A stretch of 64,000 nt of DNA from Fennellomyces sp. T-0311 (Eukaryota; Mucoromycota; Mucoromycetes; Mucorales; Lichtheimiaceae): positions 806,001 through 870,000 of the forward strand of contig JALLLT010000001.1 of the NCBI GenBank assembly GCA_025266875.1, given 5' to 3'. This document shows positions 46,006 through 55,807 of the stretch, piece after piece; the first letter of the stretch is position 1, and every line of letters begins with the position of its first letter. The position numbers were made by a program, and so were the translations under genes. The notes beneath the pieces were generated by a model. It had not been told where the DNA came from. It was given only the letters and a program-made list of their open reading frames with translations, and did no database searches.

Positions 46006-47545
46006 CTCTTCCTCCGGCAAAAGTAAGTCATCCTGACTCATGACACCTCGCAAACGGTGCTCTTTCTCATTCTCCAACTGCCCGTACAGCAAATACAAGG
46101 CGCGCCCATTTGGCCCCGGGCGTTCCTTGGGTGGTGAACATGTGCTCGCCACTTTCCTCGTGCAGCATTTTGGCAATCGAAATCCGAGAGCCAGAGAGCC
46201 GGCGAAATTCAGAAATCTTCGCACCGCCCTTGCCTATATATCACACGCCGTGTCAGCACAGGCTGCGTCTCAAAGATAGCCCGTCTATCGTTTACCAATG
46301 ATACAGCCCACCATGTCACTGGGGATCGAGATATTTTGTGTGCGCACGTTGGGATCGTTTAGAACGACTGCGACAGACGGCGTGCCTGGGTGCTGTTTGG
46401 GGAATCCGAGGACGCAAAATCGGAGCCGTTGCCGGTTCGAGTAATGGATGAGTTGCGGCAGTAAGAAGTGGGTTGGGTGGTCGCGGTGGTGCTGTTGATT
46501 TTGGCGGGATTGTAGCGGATGATGTCGTACGCTCGCTCCTTGTCTTCAAGCAAGCACTGGCCGATTTCTTGGAAGCAGGCTGTAGGGCCGGCGCGGAGCC
46601 AGGTACCTCGACCACGCGTTCGGTGCTCTGGGGCAGCAAAGATTTGGAGGCGGTCATTCGCACACCAGATGTGTCCTGGATATGCTTGACTTTGGCACCC
46701 TGCCGCTCGATAACGTGCCCGTCAGGTTGTGTGAGATCAGCAGTCGCAGCGTCACGCTCTCCTCGTTCGTCGTTCCTGCGCCAGGCGATGTCGTTGGCGT
46801 CGTGCTACCCACTAGATTATCCAGCAATGTTTGTGCAATGAAAGAGTATGCTTGATCACCCCCACTTTGGTGAGAGAGAAATTGATCAGCAAAACGGTAA
46901 GTTCTGTGAGAATCGAATATGCCTTTATTATGTTAACGGTTCTCTCTATTTATATTGCTCGAGATAAAACTCATAACCAAATAGCCGTGGTCGGGAGGAT
47001 GCCATATCGTATAGCCGACACGGCGAGGTTTCTAGACTTCTTGGAAGATCTAATCATGCCGAAAGGCAGTCAATGTATTATTCAGGTACCGTCATACGTT
47101 TACCCGGTAGTGCCGACTAGCTAGTACCTTGGATACCACACCCAGCCTTTCTTCCACTTTCCTCTTTGCCCAAAAAGCTTACTGTAGCCACACCTTCCAA
47201 GGAGCCAGTGACGGGTCAACACTCGGTCGTGTACGCTCTGTACTATTTTGGATACGCCGGCATTAACTCCAGTGGCGTCTCTGAGCTCGGCTACATTCTT
47301 ACCGCCTACATCCCATATATTCTACGACTTCACATCTCGCGACCATTCTTTTTAAGCCTATCTTTGCCAATAATAGCACTGGCTTCCTTTGTAGAGACCA
47401 AAGCGCGCAGCGTCAGCTGGCCGTCAACGACTTCTTCCAAAGTTTGTTCATCGGACGCGTTTCTATAGTTTCGCTCGGCTGGTTGTTCTGGCAGCGAATC
47501 GCTGTGCGAGTTACTCGCGTGAGTTGAATTGGAAAGTTGGGACAT
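46006..47545 (-). pseudogene. broken triple-KH-domain RNA-binding protein (Pbp2/Hek2/Rnc1-like)
   Basis: Three KH domains of the poly(rC)-binding/hnRNP K type can be followed on the minus strand. KH1: LTLRALVSTKEASAIIGK then GGKNVAELRDATGV. KH2: LRLLISHN then RQGAKVKHIQDTSGVRM. KH3: IPSDMVGCIIG then GKGGAKISEFRRLSGS. The reading frame is interrupted. The KH1 donor is AT instead of GT at 47360-47361. One extra base lies in the GGG at 47213-47215, one base is missing near 46711 in the KH2 loop, another shift occurs at 46570-46586, and one extra base at about 46108-46113. The KH2 GxxG loop also reads ExxG. The intron in KH3 is still intact. Neighbouring genes have no such indels, so decay is more likely than poor sequence. 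A functional paralogue elsewhere is expected. Confidence 0.75.
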
Positions 47546-47927
47546 GAGAAGAGTGGTGTAAAGGAGAAGAAGCTATACCGGATGTTTAGTTCGCGATGGC
47601 CTCATTTGTAATTTCACGCTTACGAGTTTTCTGGGTGATTTAGAAAAGGGAAGGCGCGGGATGAAAGCTAACCAGATTAGCTGGAGGGTTTGAAGCGGTA
47701 GGTTTTGGATGAGAGGGGAAGAGCGGGGCAGAAGGAGAATGGCAAAAGTTCAGGACGACCATTTCGATTTGTAATGTACAACAAGTGGTAAAGAAGAAGA
47801 AAAAAATGTAGCCTTCTCGCAGTACCCACATCCGTTCGTTGCGAGCTACCAATTTTATATATGGCATCTCGTTCCGTCTCATAAATATATACACACACTT
47901 TTATTTTTACTTGTCTACTTTTAGAGG
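47546..47927. other. intergenic between the LIM gene 3' end and the KH pseudogene 5' end
   Basis: About 380 bp, A/T-rich, containing the downstream region of the LIM gene and the former KH promoter. Nothing else is visible. Confidence 0.4.
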
Positions 47928-49994
47928 CTATCGAACAAACTTCGCCCTGGAGCCCGTCTTGTCCTAAAACGTCCACGGTGAGCAGCTCATTGTAGAAATA
48001 ACAAACAAACCCGGTAGCTTACCATGCAGGCTCTGCAGTGCACGAGCCATTCGCCCGACGAGCTTTGGGCCACCTTGGCCCCCGAGTCCATCTGCTTCGC
48101 ACACCCAACACACCGTAAACACTTCTTATGCCAGCGTGTGGCCTTGGGTCCAAGTGTTTCTTCCATAATAGCAATACTCGTGTTACAGCGCGGACAGATC
48201 TTAGATCCCCCCAGTTTTGGTAGCGCGCGTGTGCGGTGCATCAGTAGGCTCGAAGGATTGTCCAGCGATTGTTGCCTCGACAAAAGCGGGGTGCTTGTGC
48301 TACTAGTTAACTTATTTTTGTGTAGCGCCCGTGGTGCACTAATAGGTTTCTTGTTATTGATGCATCCTTCGCAGTACGGCTCGTTGAACGCTTCGAAAAA
48401 CGGTTTGTCTGATGGCAGCACCGTGCGACATTTGAAACATTGGAAGCACTAATATTAGCGGTTAGTCGTTTTGGAGATAGAAGGTCAATAAGAACTCGTT
48501 TTTACTTGAGGATGGTAGGCTCTGGATTTATTTTGGTAACACTTGTCCCTGATAGGGTGCTTGCATGCATAGCATTTATAGAATCGTTTGGAATTCATTT
48601 CGGGAGCTGCAGGTACACATTGTGGATGGTAGACGGTGCCTGTACCGTGGCTCACGAAATGCGACTCGGTGAAGTTTCCATGACAACCGGCGCACTTTAG
48701 GCAATCAAAATGATACCATATGTCTCCATCAGCAGTCGGCATTTTGATCTTTGACCCGTGTAACGCCTCACCGCATTGAAAGCATGCGGAAGTTGAGGGT
48801 TTTCCGGTGTTCTGTTTGAGCTGCTGCGAAAGTCGACGTACGGGCGGTGGTAAATCAGCCTTGCTGACGCTGACAGGTGACGTGGAAGGACTAATAGGAG
48901 CAATGGAGACTGGGCTTGCGGACGCCGAAGACCGAATTGACCCTGCAGGGGATAAGGATGACGGAGTCAAAGGTGGTGGAGGTGGTGTGGTGTTGCGTGG
49001 GTTGTTTTGAAGTGACTTTTGGTAATGGCTGAAAAGGGCAGAATCGATGCGGGGCCGGGACGTGGGCGGTGTGCGTGGTAGCCAAAAGGATCCAGCAGAG
49101 GACACGGTGTCGCGGAGAGGCGACGTGAGAACAGGTGACGATGCAGCAGTATTGTCCACGGAAGGTGTCGATATTTTGGCAATGGTGTACTTTTGTTTCG
49201 CTTCACCAGATTGTGCCATCAAGCAAGGTTCGCAGCAGGGCCGGCCCTCGAGATCGACCATCGGCACATCGCCGAGCGCAACAATGCAGCTATAGCAACG
49301 GAAGCAGTCCTTGTGCCACACTTGTGTATTGTGTTCAACGAATGTGTCACGTTTCTGAAAAACAGGGTTTTGGCACTTGTGGCTGGCAGCCTTGTTTAGC
49401 ATTACTTGTGTAAGTATATTACCAAATGTTACTTACCATGCGCCTTTACTAAAAAGTGAAATGTGACATTCCTGGCAATAATATGAGCCAGATTCGAGAT
49501 ATGAGGGGTTGTCGTATCGCAACTGCTTGCTGCAGTTTGCACAGCTGTTCTGTAGGGACAACGATAGACGGCTGGTTCGTTTCATCAAGCTTTCGGGAAT
49601 ACTGTTGCGTTTTGCTGATCGTAATGGCGTGCTAACTGTACTTTTGACAGACAATGGTTGTTGGTGTTCCTTGGCGTCAAAAATTGTATGCGGACTACCC
49701 AAGATGCCGCTGGCGTACCTGGTCATATAAAAAAGTATTAGCTTCGACTTTTTGGTATAAAAATAAGATTAAAACATACTGGCTTTGCCATTTATCGGCA
49801 ATCTTGACACTTGCTTCTTTTCCAATCGTAGGTGAGTTCATTCCACTGCTCGCAATAATCGAAGCTATATGAACTATTAGTACGAGAAAATAACTAAAAA
49901 AAGTTGACGAAGACTAACCTACTGGCCGACCACCACACTTTCGGCATTTGCCTGAAGTCAGCAACATGTCACCGCAGCGGCTACAGCACAACAT
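47928..49994 (-). CDS. multi-LIM-domain protein (paxillin-like/fungal LIM scaffold)
   Basis: Six exons (49919-49994, 49780-49864, 49437-49718, 48506-49382, 48023-48448, 47928-47963) give 593 residues. Zinc-finger segments in order: N-terminal CCSRCG...CRKCGG knuckle; LIM 1 from CANCSKQL through YYCQEC; then CHKCQNPV, WHKDCFRCYSC and CCEPC; a Pro/Ser-rich linker (about 225-350); LIM CFQCGEAL, WYHFDCLKCAGC, YHPQC; CYACKHPI, CFQCFKC, YCEGC; and a last CPRCNTS, WHKKCLRCVGC, HCRAC. LIM domains bind protein partners; in fungi such proteins act at polarity sites, sometimes with a RhoGAP domain, which is absent here. The CxxC of LIM 1b forms only with acceptor at 49383. Partner and function cannot be read from sequence. 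Confidence 0.87.
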
Positions 49995-50010
49995 CTTTGC
50001 AAAGGATATC

Positions 50011-50033
50011 AGAGAGAGAGAGAGAGAGAGAGA
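50011..50033. repeat. GA dinucleotide microsatellite in the LIM gene leader
   Basis: About eleven GA units, which is CT on the transcribed strand, 17 to 40 bases upstream of the LIM gene start codon, probably within the 5' UTR or core promoter. Confidence 0.85.
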
Positions 50034-51346
50034 AGGGAAGAGCGAAGAAAGAAGCAATGGGGAAAAATGAAGTCAAGATATAGTATTTTTGCAGTGTGTG
50101 TCAAAATGGTATCCATCAACAATGACCTAAAATGGTAGGCACCGTGTGATCAGCACTGCATAAACTTAGTGTTCGGATTCCTTCAACTTGCCCGCCTCCT
50201 ATAAACAAATACACTTATTACTGATGTCAACAACTATTTTAATGGGTTCCCCAAAAAGTTGGGATGGCGTGTTGTAAATGCCATTGTTTTGATTGACTAA
50301 AAATGACAATTGGTATTGTTGCGGAATTTTTTTTCTGCATGTGAGCTGCGCACAAACGAAGTACAGCAGCTGCTCAACTCTATCTGAAAGAAATTAAAAA
50401 AAATCGCCGCAGCAATTTCGATCTTTACTGATCTACCCTAATTCTGACGCTTTTTTTAATAGTTCCTGTCTTTTTATTGCGTATCATTCAACTCAGGAGG
50501 CTCCGATGTCGTTGCAGTTATTGAAATTTGATCCAGAGTCATTGCGGTATTCAGAAAGTTGTGCGACAACCTGACCTACGACGGTTCGCTGAACGGTATC
50601 AACTTTGTTGTCATTTTTGTCCGAGAGAAAACATTCTTGCATCATAGCAAAAAAGAGCAATAGCGGCATGTGATAAGTGGTGTTCATTTGAAGACTAAAG
50701 CGTTTGATGTTCGGTATCTCATCCATAATGATCATATTTGTTTAAGCAATGCTTCCTTGTATAAAAGCAAAGGCTCCTTCCATTTACTAGTAATAAATTG
50801 TGCTCTCTTAGGATCTCATCTATTAGTCATTTGTTTGCCAAGCGTCAGGATCAGGGTCAATCGGATAAACACCCCCCTTTTGGTAGCAAGCATACATTTT
50901 CTTAAACGATGCATGGTTTTAGAGTTGGTTAAAGAGGATCACATGGACCGCATATACCGAAGGTTATTGTTTTGATAGGAACTGTGTATGTCCAATGGAT
51001 CTGATATCCCCTTATCAAATCTAAAGAACAGTAAGTAACACATATTACTGCTCTAATACACATGGCAACACAATTCATCATGAAAGCAACTGTTGCTATG
51101 ACAGCGATGTTAAGTTCCTCCGCAGATGTTGATAACTGGTTGTTCAGTGTTACCAGGAAGCGGGGGTTTCCAGGAATAGTTGCTTACGCCGAATGGTCGC
51201 ATACGCCCTTACTGAAGATGACTCTTATTAGATAACCTCGCCTGCCCCTGGTTGATATCAAGGCCAATGCATACGGCCACAGGTAGCCTTGTACTGTATT
51301 GATGTAGAGTATAACCCGTCAATCATGTCTGAGTAGCTAATTCTCA

Positions 51347-51571
51347 TTACTGTGTGGGGTATGCAGCCATATGCAAACAAAAGGCTTCGATCCGGTTCGA
51401 TAGTCTCTCACGCGCCTCTTTTGTCTGACTCTCAACCTTTCGACAATGGCGAACATTAAAGAATGTGCCCGCGTTAAACCAGAAAATGATACTGAAAATG
51501 GCGATACTAAAAAGCAAGCATATGGTAAGCAATGGCCAAAGGTTGAAATGAGCTGAATTATTCAATGCCAT
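51347..51571 (-). CDS. possible small single-pass membrane protein
   Basis: A 74-residue frame with one predicted transmembrane helix at residues 10-31 (rich in Leu/Ile/Phe) and a charged C-terminal helix (ESQTKEARERLSNRIEAF). It is divergent from the HNH gene with 75 bp between start codons. There is no recognised family and no intron. It may be a chance ORF; listed because the helix plus charged tail is unlike neighbouring random frames. Confidence 0.25.
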   Translation of the reverse strand: MALNNSAHFNLWPLLTICLLFSIAIFSIIFWFNAGTFFNVRHCRKVESQTKEARERLSNRIEAFCLHMAAYPTQ

Positions 51572-51646
51572 GTAGTGGGCAGCAAGAAAAAATTTGACGG
51601 TGTCAAGAGAAACACGTCGAATAACACGGAACGCGACGAAGGAAAG

Positions 51647-53094
51647 ATGGGTAAGAACATTGAGCAGAGTTGTCCTTTTTATGCCGAATCTGACTTTCTA
51701 AAGACTGTTCAGCGGTCGATTCGTTGTTGTCCTTGGATACAACTGCAGAACTAGCGAAGAAGGGATGGTACCCAGTTCATCACCCAAGGCTGCCAATCAC
51801 GATGCCTCCCCGTTACTTTGTCAACAAGCTGGGTGCCATAAGGTCAAATGCTTTCGGAAAACTCAAGCTATTGGAACCAAATAAAGGAACAAATACTATC
51901 AATTACCGACTTCATGTTGACAGAAAGTGCATCTGTTTAAAGTTGGATGAAATCATGGCGGCAACATTCTCCGGCCAGCAGTATGACAAGAGCAAGCACT
52001 ACATCTACCACAAAGACGGAAACCAGAAGAATTGTACGTGGGACAACCTCATTGTGTGCGACTTGCCCACACTGCAAGCCATCGAAATCGAGAGACTCGA
52101 GAAAAAACACTCAGGCACAAAGTACACCGTGGTCAGAAATGTGCACGACACGCTGACATTCGAACGATACCTTGTCTCAGACGCTGGAAGCATTTATTCT
52201 CTTATCACGCGAAAGCACCTAAGCTCTTGCAAAAACAACCGTGGATATCAAATGGTGCACCTCTTTCCGGATGCTGCCACTGGTAAAATACATAGGGAGA
52301 GTTTCAATATCTTAGTGCACAGCATCGTGTTACAGTCTTTCAAGGGACGCCGAGTGGATAATCACGAGATTGATCACTTCAGCGGCGAAAAAGCAGACAA
52401 TTCTCTCAAAAACCTCGAGTTCGTTACTCACTCCGTAAATCAAAGTCGAAGCTATGGTCCAGTACAAACAGAAACCCGTAATCTGCTGAAGGAACAAGGA
52501 AATGCACCCAAAAGAGACACAGTGCGGCCATTGCCACCAGTTACCGAAGAAACCAAATGGGCGCCGGTTGGTACTCTTCCCTGGAACCGGCGATCGTTCA
52601 GCAAGTACGAAGTGTCAGACATGGGCCACGTTCGCAGGTTAGGCAATTCTAAACTGCTTGCATTATCGTGTATGTTCGGTGGGCATATTTTCGTATATAT
52701 CTACTCTGATCAGCAAGTCATAAAGAGCGGTTGTTTAGACACAGCAAGGATACGCGGATATCATGTAGTTGTTTCCCGCCTCGTGGCCAACGCATTCGTT
52801 AAGGGCTACAGTGAGATACAAAATGTTGTCAAGCACCTTAACGGAGATCGGCAGGACAATCGCGCGCAGAACTTGGAATGGGTGACGAAGCACTGTAGCT
52901 CATTACAGAAAAGCTCGCGCAAGGTAGTGGTAACACTTGCGGATGACCTCAAGGCACGGAAAGAGTTTCCGTCCATTTCGAAAGCTGAAAGGGAATTGCA
53001 TACGCGGATTAGAAAAGTCCAATACGGCAATACTGTCAAGAAAGAAGTCGACTGGGATGGAGTAAGAAGAATGGCTGTAATTCAAGTATTTTAA
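51647..53094 (+). CDS. three-module NUMOD4/HNH homing-endonuclease-like protein
   Basis: Two exons: 51647-51650, then 51704-53094 after a 53-nt GTAAGA...AAG intron; 464 residues. No ATG lies between the upstream stop at 51691 and residue 27 of the long frame, so the spliced start fits best. The protein repeats one layout three times: a NUMOD4-like strand, a linker, and an HNH-like segment. Module 1: KKGWYPVHHPR, YFVNKLGAIRS, YIYHKDGNQKN, DNLIVCD. Module 2: YLVSDAGSIYS, LVHSIVLQSFKG, IDHFSGEKADN, KNLEFVTHSVNQSRS. Module 3: WAPVGTLPW, YEVSDMGHVRRLG, VSRLVANAFVKG, VVKHLNGDRQDNRAQNLEWVT. NUMOD4-HNH proteins are usually single-module mobile enzymes of phages, large viruses and bacteria. The HNH core His is kept in all modules; the helix His (VH) survives only in module 2. 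Function unknown. Confidence 0.85.
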
Positions 53095-53324
53095 AGTATC
53101 GATATCCCACAAAAATAAACTTCTTTGTTAAAGCAGTAGAGTGCGGTAGGCTTTGGGTGTTATATTTATAGGGCACACGGATGTGAGGCTGTGGCATAAA
53201 TACACTGTGATGCAGAAAAAAGATGGATGAAGATATGCAAAGGTTTGTTATGTCTGGAGTAGGTTATTATTGTCCCCGCGCAATTAGTAGTAGTCGCCAC
53301 CGCCATCACCTATGACAAATCGAG

Positions 53325-54147
53325 TTAGCCACTGCCGTATGCATTGCTGCCGTAAGCCTTACCATCATCGTCATCAACATCGTCTCCTTCGCCGTTATCG
53401 AAGTAGTTTTGCGCGTAATCATTGTCGTCCACAAGATCCTCTTCATCCTCGTAATCCACCTCATACTCTTCTTCGTTCTCCCCTTCTTTCTTCTCTCCAT
53501 CCTCGCCCTCTTTGCCATCGCCTGAATCCTTGCCTTCCAGCTCCATCAAGGCCTTCAGCTGCGAGAACGCATCATCTGCACCGTTTGCAACGCCACGTCC
53601 TATGCAAAACACATGAGCAAACAATGCACAACGTTATCCACACGCCGCATACTCTTTTTGCGCTTGCTTGGATCAAGGATGCTCTGTAACTCATCGGGAA
53701 AAAAATCCATATCTATGTTTCTTAAGCATCAGAACGCTGTGTAAATCCATCAACCAACCTGTTCGTATGTCCCGCAGCGACTGCACAGTCTTTCGCTTCT
53801 TGTACCGATCAGAGTATCGTTCGACATCCGGTGGCGGAGGTGGCGGAACAAGATAGAATGGCGACGCTTGAATCAATTGAATGCACTCGTCTTTATGCTT
53901 CCACTGTGTCGTTTCGGCATTTGTCGGCTTACGAGCCATCGGTACGTCCATTTCCTATATCCAGTGATACCTGGTTGAGAACTAGCGTGATCAATCCATC
54001 GCTGTAACTTACAGGAAACAATGCCGTCTGTACATTGAACAAGTTGCCGGTTCCTAGATCCTTGAGCAAGTCGAAGGATACCAGCTGCATGGCACCACTC
54101 TGTTGGCTTCCTCCTCCACGGAATCCACCGCGGCCTCCTCGTGACAT
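53325..54147 (-). CDS. RPC31: RNA polymerase III subunit RPC31/RPC7
   Basis: Subunit of the Pol III initiation subcomplex (C31-C34-C82) needed for tRNA and 5S rRNA gene transcription. Four exons (54013-54147, 53759-53954, 53653-53712, 53325-53599) give 221 residues; POLR3G has 223. Gly/Arg-rich start MSRGGRGGFRGGG, LFP and PMARKP in the proline region, CIQLIQASPFYLVP, the signature DVERYSDRYKKRK, then a long acidic C-terminus ending in the conserved NYFDNGEGDD-type motif. The start at 54147 was chosen because it gives the Gly/Arg-rich N-terminus of the family; an upstream in-frame ATG at 54186 would add 13 residues. Well supported although the family is poorly conserved. Confidence 0.88.
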
Positions 54148-54836
54148 GTTGTATGTGCGTGCTAAGAACGGTGACAGCAAAATCAAAGGGCAGTCTCAGC
54201 TAATTTAGCTTTGTGGCTGTGGCTGTGTCGACAGATTTCTCTGTTGTGTTGATATTGCTATGCAACATCTGCATAACGACCGAGTTTCCAGACCGTTCAA
54301 CTGTATTCCTCTATTCGACGTCCCAGCTACAAATGGCCTATTATTCATTACGTACAAGCTCCCTTTGAGGTTTGACTGCTCTCCAAATGTAACAACACCG
54401 TGTTTAACTACTGACACTTTCGGGTCGGTGGCATCATGCTTGAGTGTAAAAGTTATAGAAAATAATGAATTGGGCGAACGGCCAAGAGAGATTGCCGCTT
54501 GACGGGATATATCAGGAACTGCGAGCCTACCATGGCCCCTTCGCAAGAGCTCTACTTTTATCGACAGTTCTTAGCGTGGATATGGCCTCACCTGATGTTT
54601 GAACTACTAAAAAGCTTGAAATCCATTCTTGCAATCAATTTACCCGTTTGGGTAGGCGGAACCTTGCCAGACAACAAAAAGACAGCGGTCAAATCGGATT
54701 TGTTCTTTCAACGGCAAATCGGTATAAAGTAACCCCTTCGACATCTCCCTGAAAAATTAATGTACATTGGGGGCTGGCTTTACCGGATATTGTTTCTCTT
54801 TCTCTCCTATTAGCCGCATTTCTTAAGTTATATACA
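54148..54836. promoter_or_regulatory. divergent promoter region between RPC31 and the SH3 gene
   Basis: A 689-bp spacer between two outward-facing genes. Frames inside (54205-54732) have no motif. No site can be assigned. Confidence 0.4.
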
Positions 54837-55807
54837 ATGAGTAAAGAAGCTGCCTTTGCCAACCACGTACTAGCGTCAATTCGAAAGGATTTGGACTTCC
54901 TCAAGCAGAACCAATATTTGACCCAAGAAGCTTATGACGAAATTAAGCGCAACCTACCTACCAATGCTGCCTCTGCCGCACCCGTTCGCACAATGCCCGG
55001 CTCTGCGCCATCGCCAAGCACTCCTAAAGTGTTGTCCACCGTTGAGGCGCTTTATCCATTCGAGGGTCCCAATGCTCAGGATTTGAGCTTTCAAAAGGGC
55101 GATACAATTCAAGTTCTCGAACATGGTATGTTTTCACTCTTTTGTTATCTTTTTACCGTACTGACGACATTCACACACAGTGAACAACGACTGGTGGCGT
55201 GGCTCATGCAATGGCAGAACCGGCTTATTCCCTAGCAACTACGTAACCCCAAAGTCGGCACCAGTGTATGTGGTCTTTTAAACTGTCCATTTCGATATGT
55301 ACCGAGAAATTAAGTCAAGTTTTTCTGTAGCAAAACATCTCCACCTCCACCTCCACGCGCCACCTCAACTCCAGGTACACCGCCAGTTCAAGAGAAAAGT
55401 GCGCCATATGGTGGTTATCCTCCCGCACCTTCCTCTTATAGCACACCCCCTCCGTCTTATGGAGCTCCGCCTCAAGCGTACCCACCATCCTCCTACTCAG
55501 CACCTCCACCTCAGCAATCAAGCTATGCACCACCACCTGTCCAACAAGTCTATAGTGCTCCTCCAGTACAAGATACTTCGGCAGTTCATCATGGCGGCAG
55601 TAGCGGAGGTATGGGTAGCAAAATTAGTGGCATTGCATCTTCGGTTGGTACCAACGTCGCAAATGCTGCCGTTTTCGGTTTTGGCGCAACACGTAAGTAT
55701 AGTGCTTCTTAATGAGGAAAATAATCGACATGCAATGATCTATGCTAATGTATGTTATTCCTTTCTTATCTATAGTTGGTAGTGAAGCTGCGCAAAACCT
55801 GTTCTAA
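54837..55807 (+). CDS. SH3-domain protein with proline-rich tail (Lsb1/Pin3/Csh3-like)
   Basis: Four exons (54837-55125, 55181-55265, 55331-55692, 55776-55807) give 255 residues. Helical N-terminus (FANHVLASIRKDLDFLKQN, then LTQEAYDEIKRNLP), then one SH3 domain at about residues 63-122: VEALYPFEGPNAQDLSF (ALYDY position), GDTIQVLEH, DWWRGSCNGRTGLFPSNYV, with the ligand-binding aromatic residues present. The rest is Pro/Tyr/Ser/Gln-rich, ending in a hydrophobic Gly/Ala-rich helix (KISGIASSVGTNVANAAVF). This layout is that of yeast Lsb1/Pin3 and S. pombe Csh3, which bind WASP (Las17) at actin patches and regulate endocytosis. Role inferred from layout; SH3 call is firm. Confidence 0.9.

Larger units (their letters stand above)
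49995..51646. other. intergenic between the LIM and HNH genes
   Basis: 1.65 kb. A GA repeat lies directly upstream of the LIM gene start. A minus-strand frame at 51347-51571 (74 residues with one hydrophobic helix, LLTICLLFSIAIFSIIFWF) starts 75 bp from the HNH start and could be a small membrane protein, but it has no homology I recognise. Another minus-strand frame at 50493-50735 has no motif. Confidence 0.4.

Noticed and set aside
46006..47545. KH gene as an intact gene with unusual introns
   Set aside because: No placement of GT-AG introns repairs the four single-base shifts without deleting conserved KH residues.
53302..53324. Extra small intron at the RPC31 C-terminus giving a GGGDYY tail
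   Set aside because: The intron would be only about 23 nt; the direct stop at 53325 is simpler.
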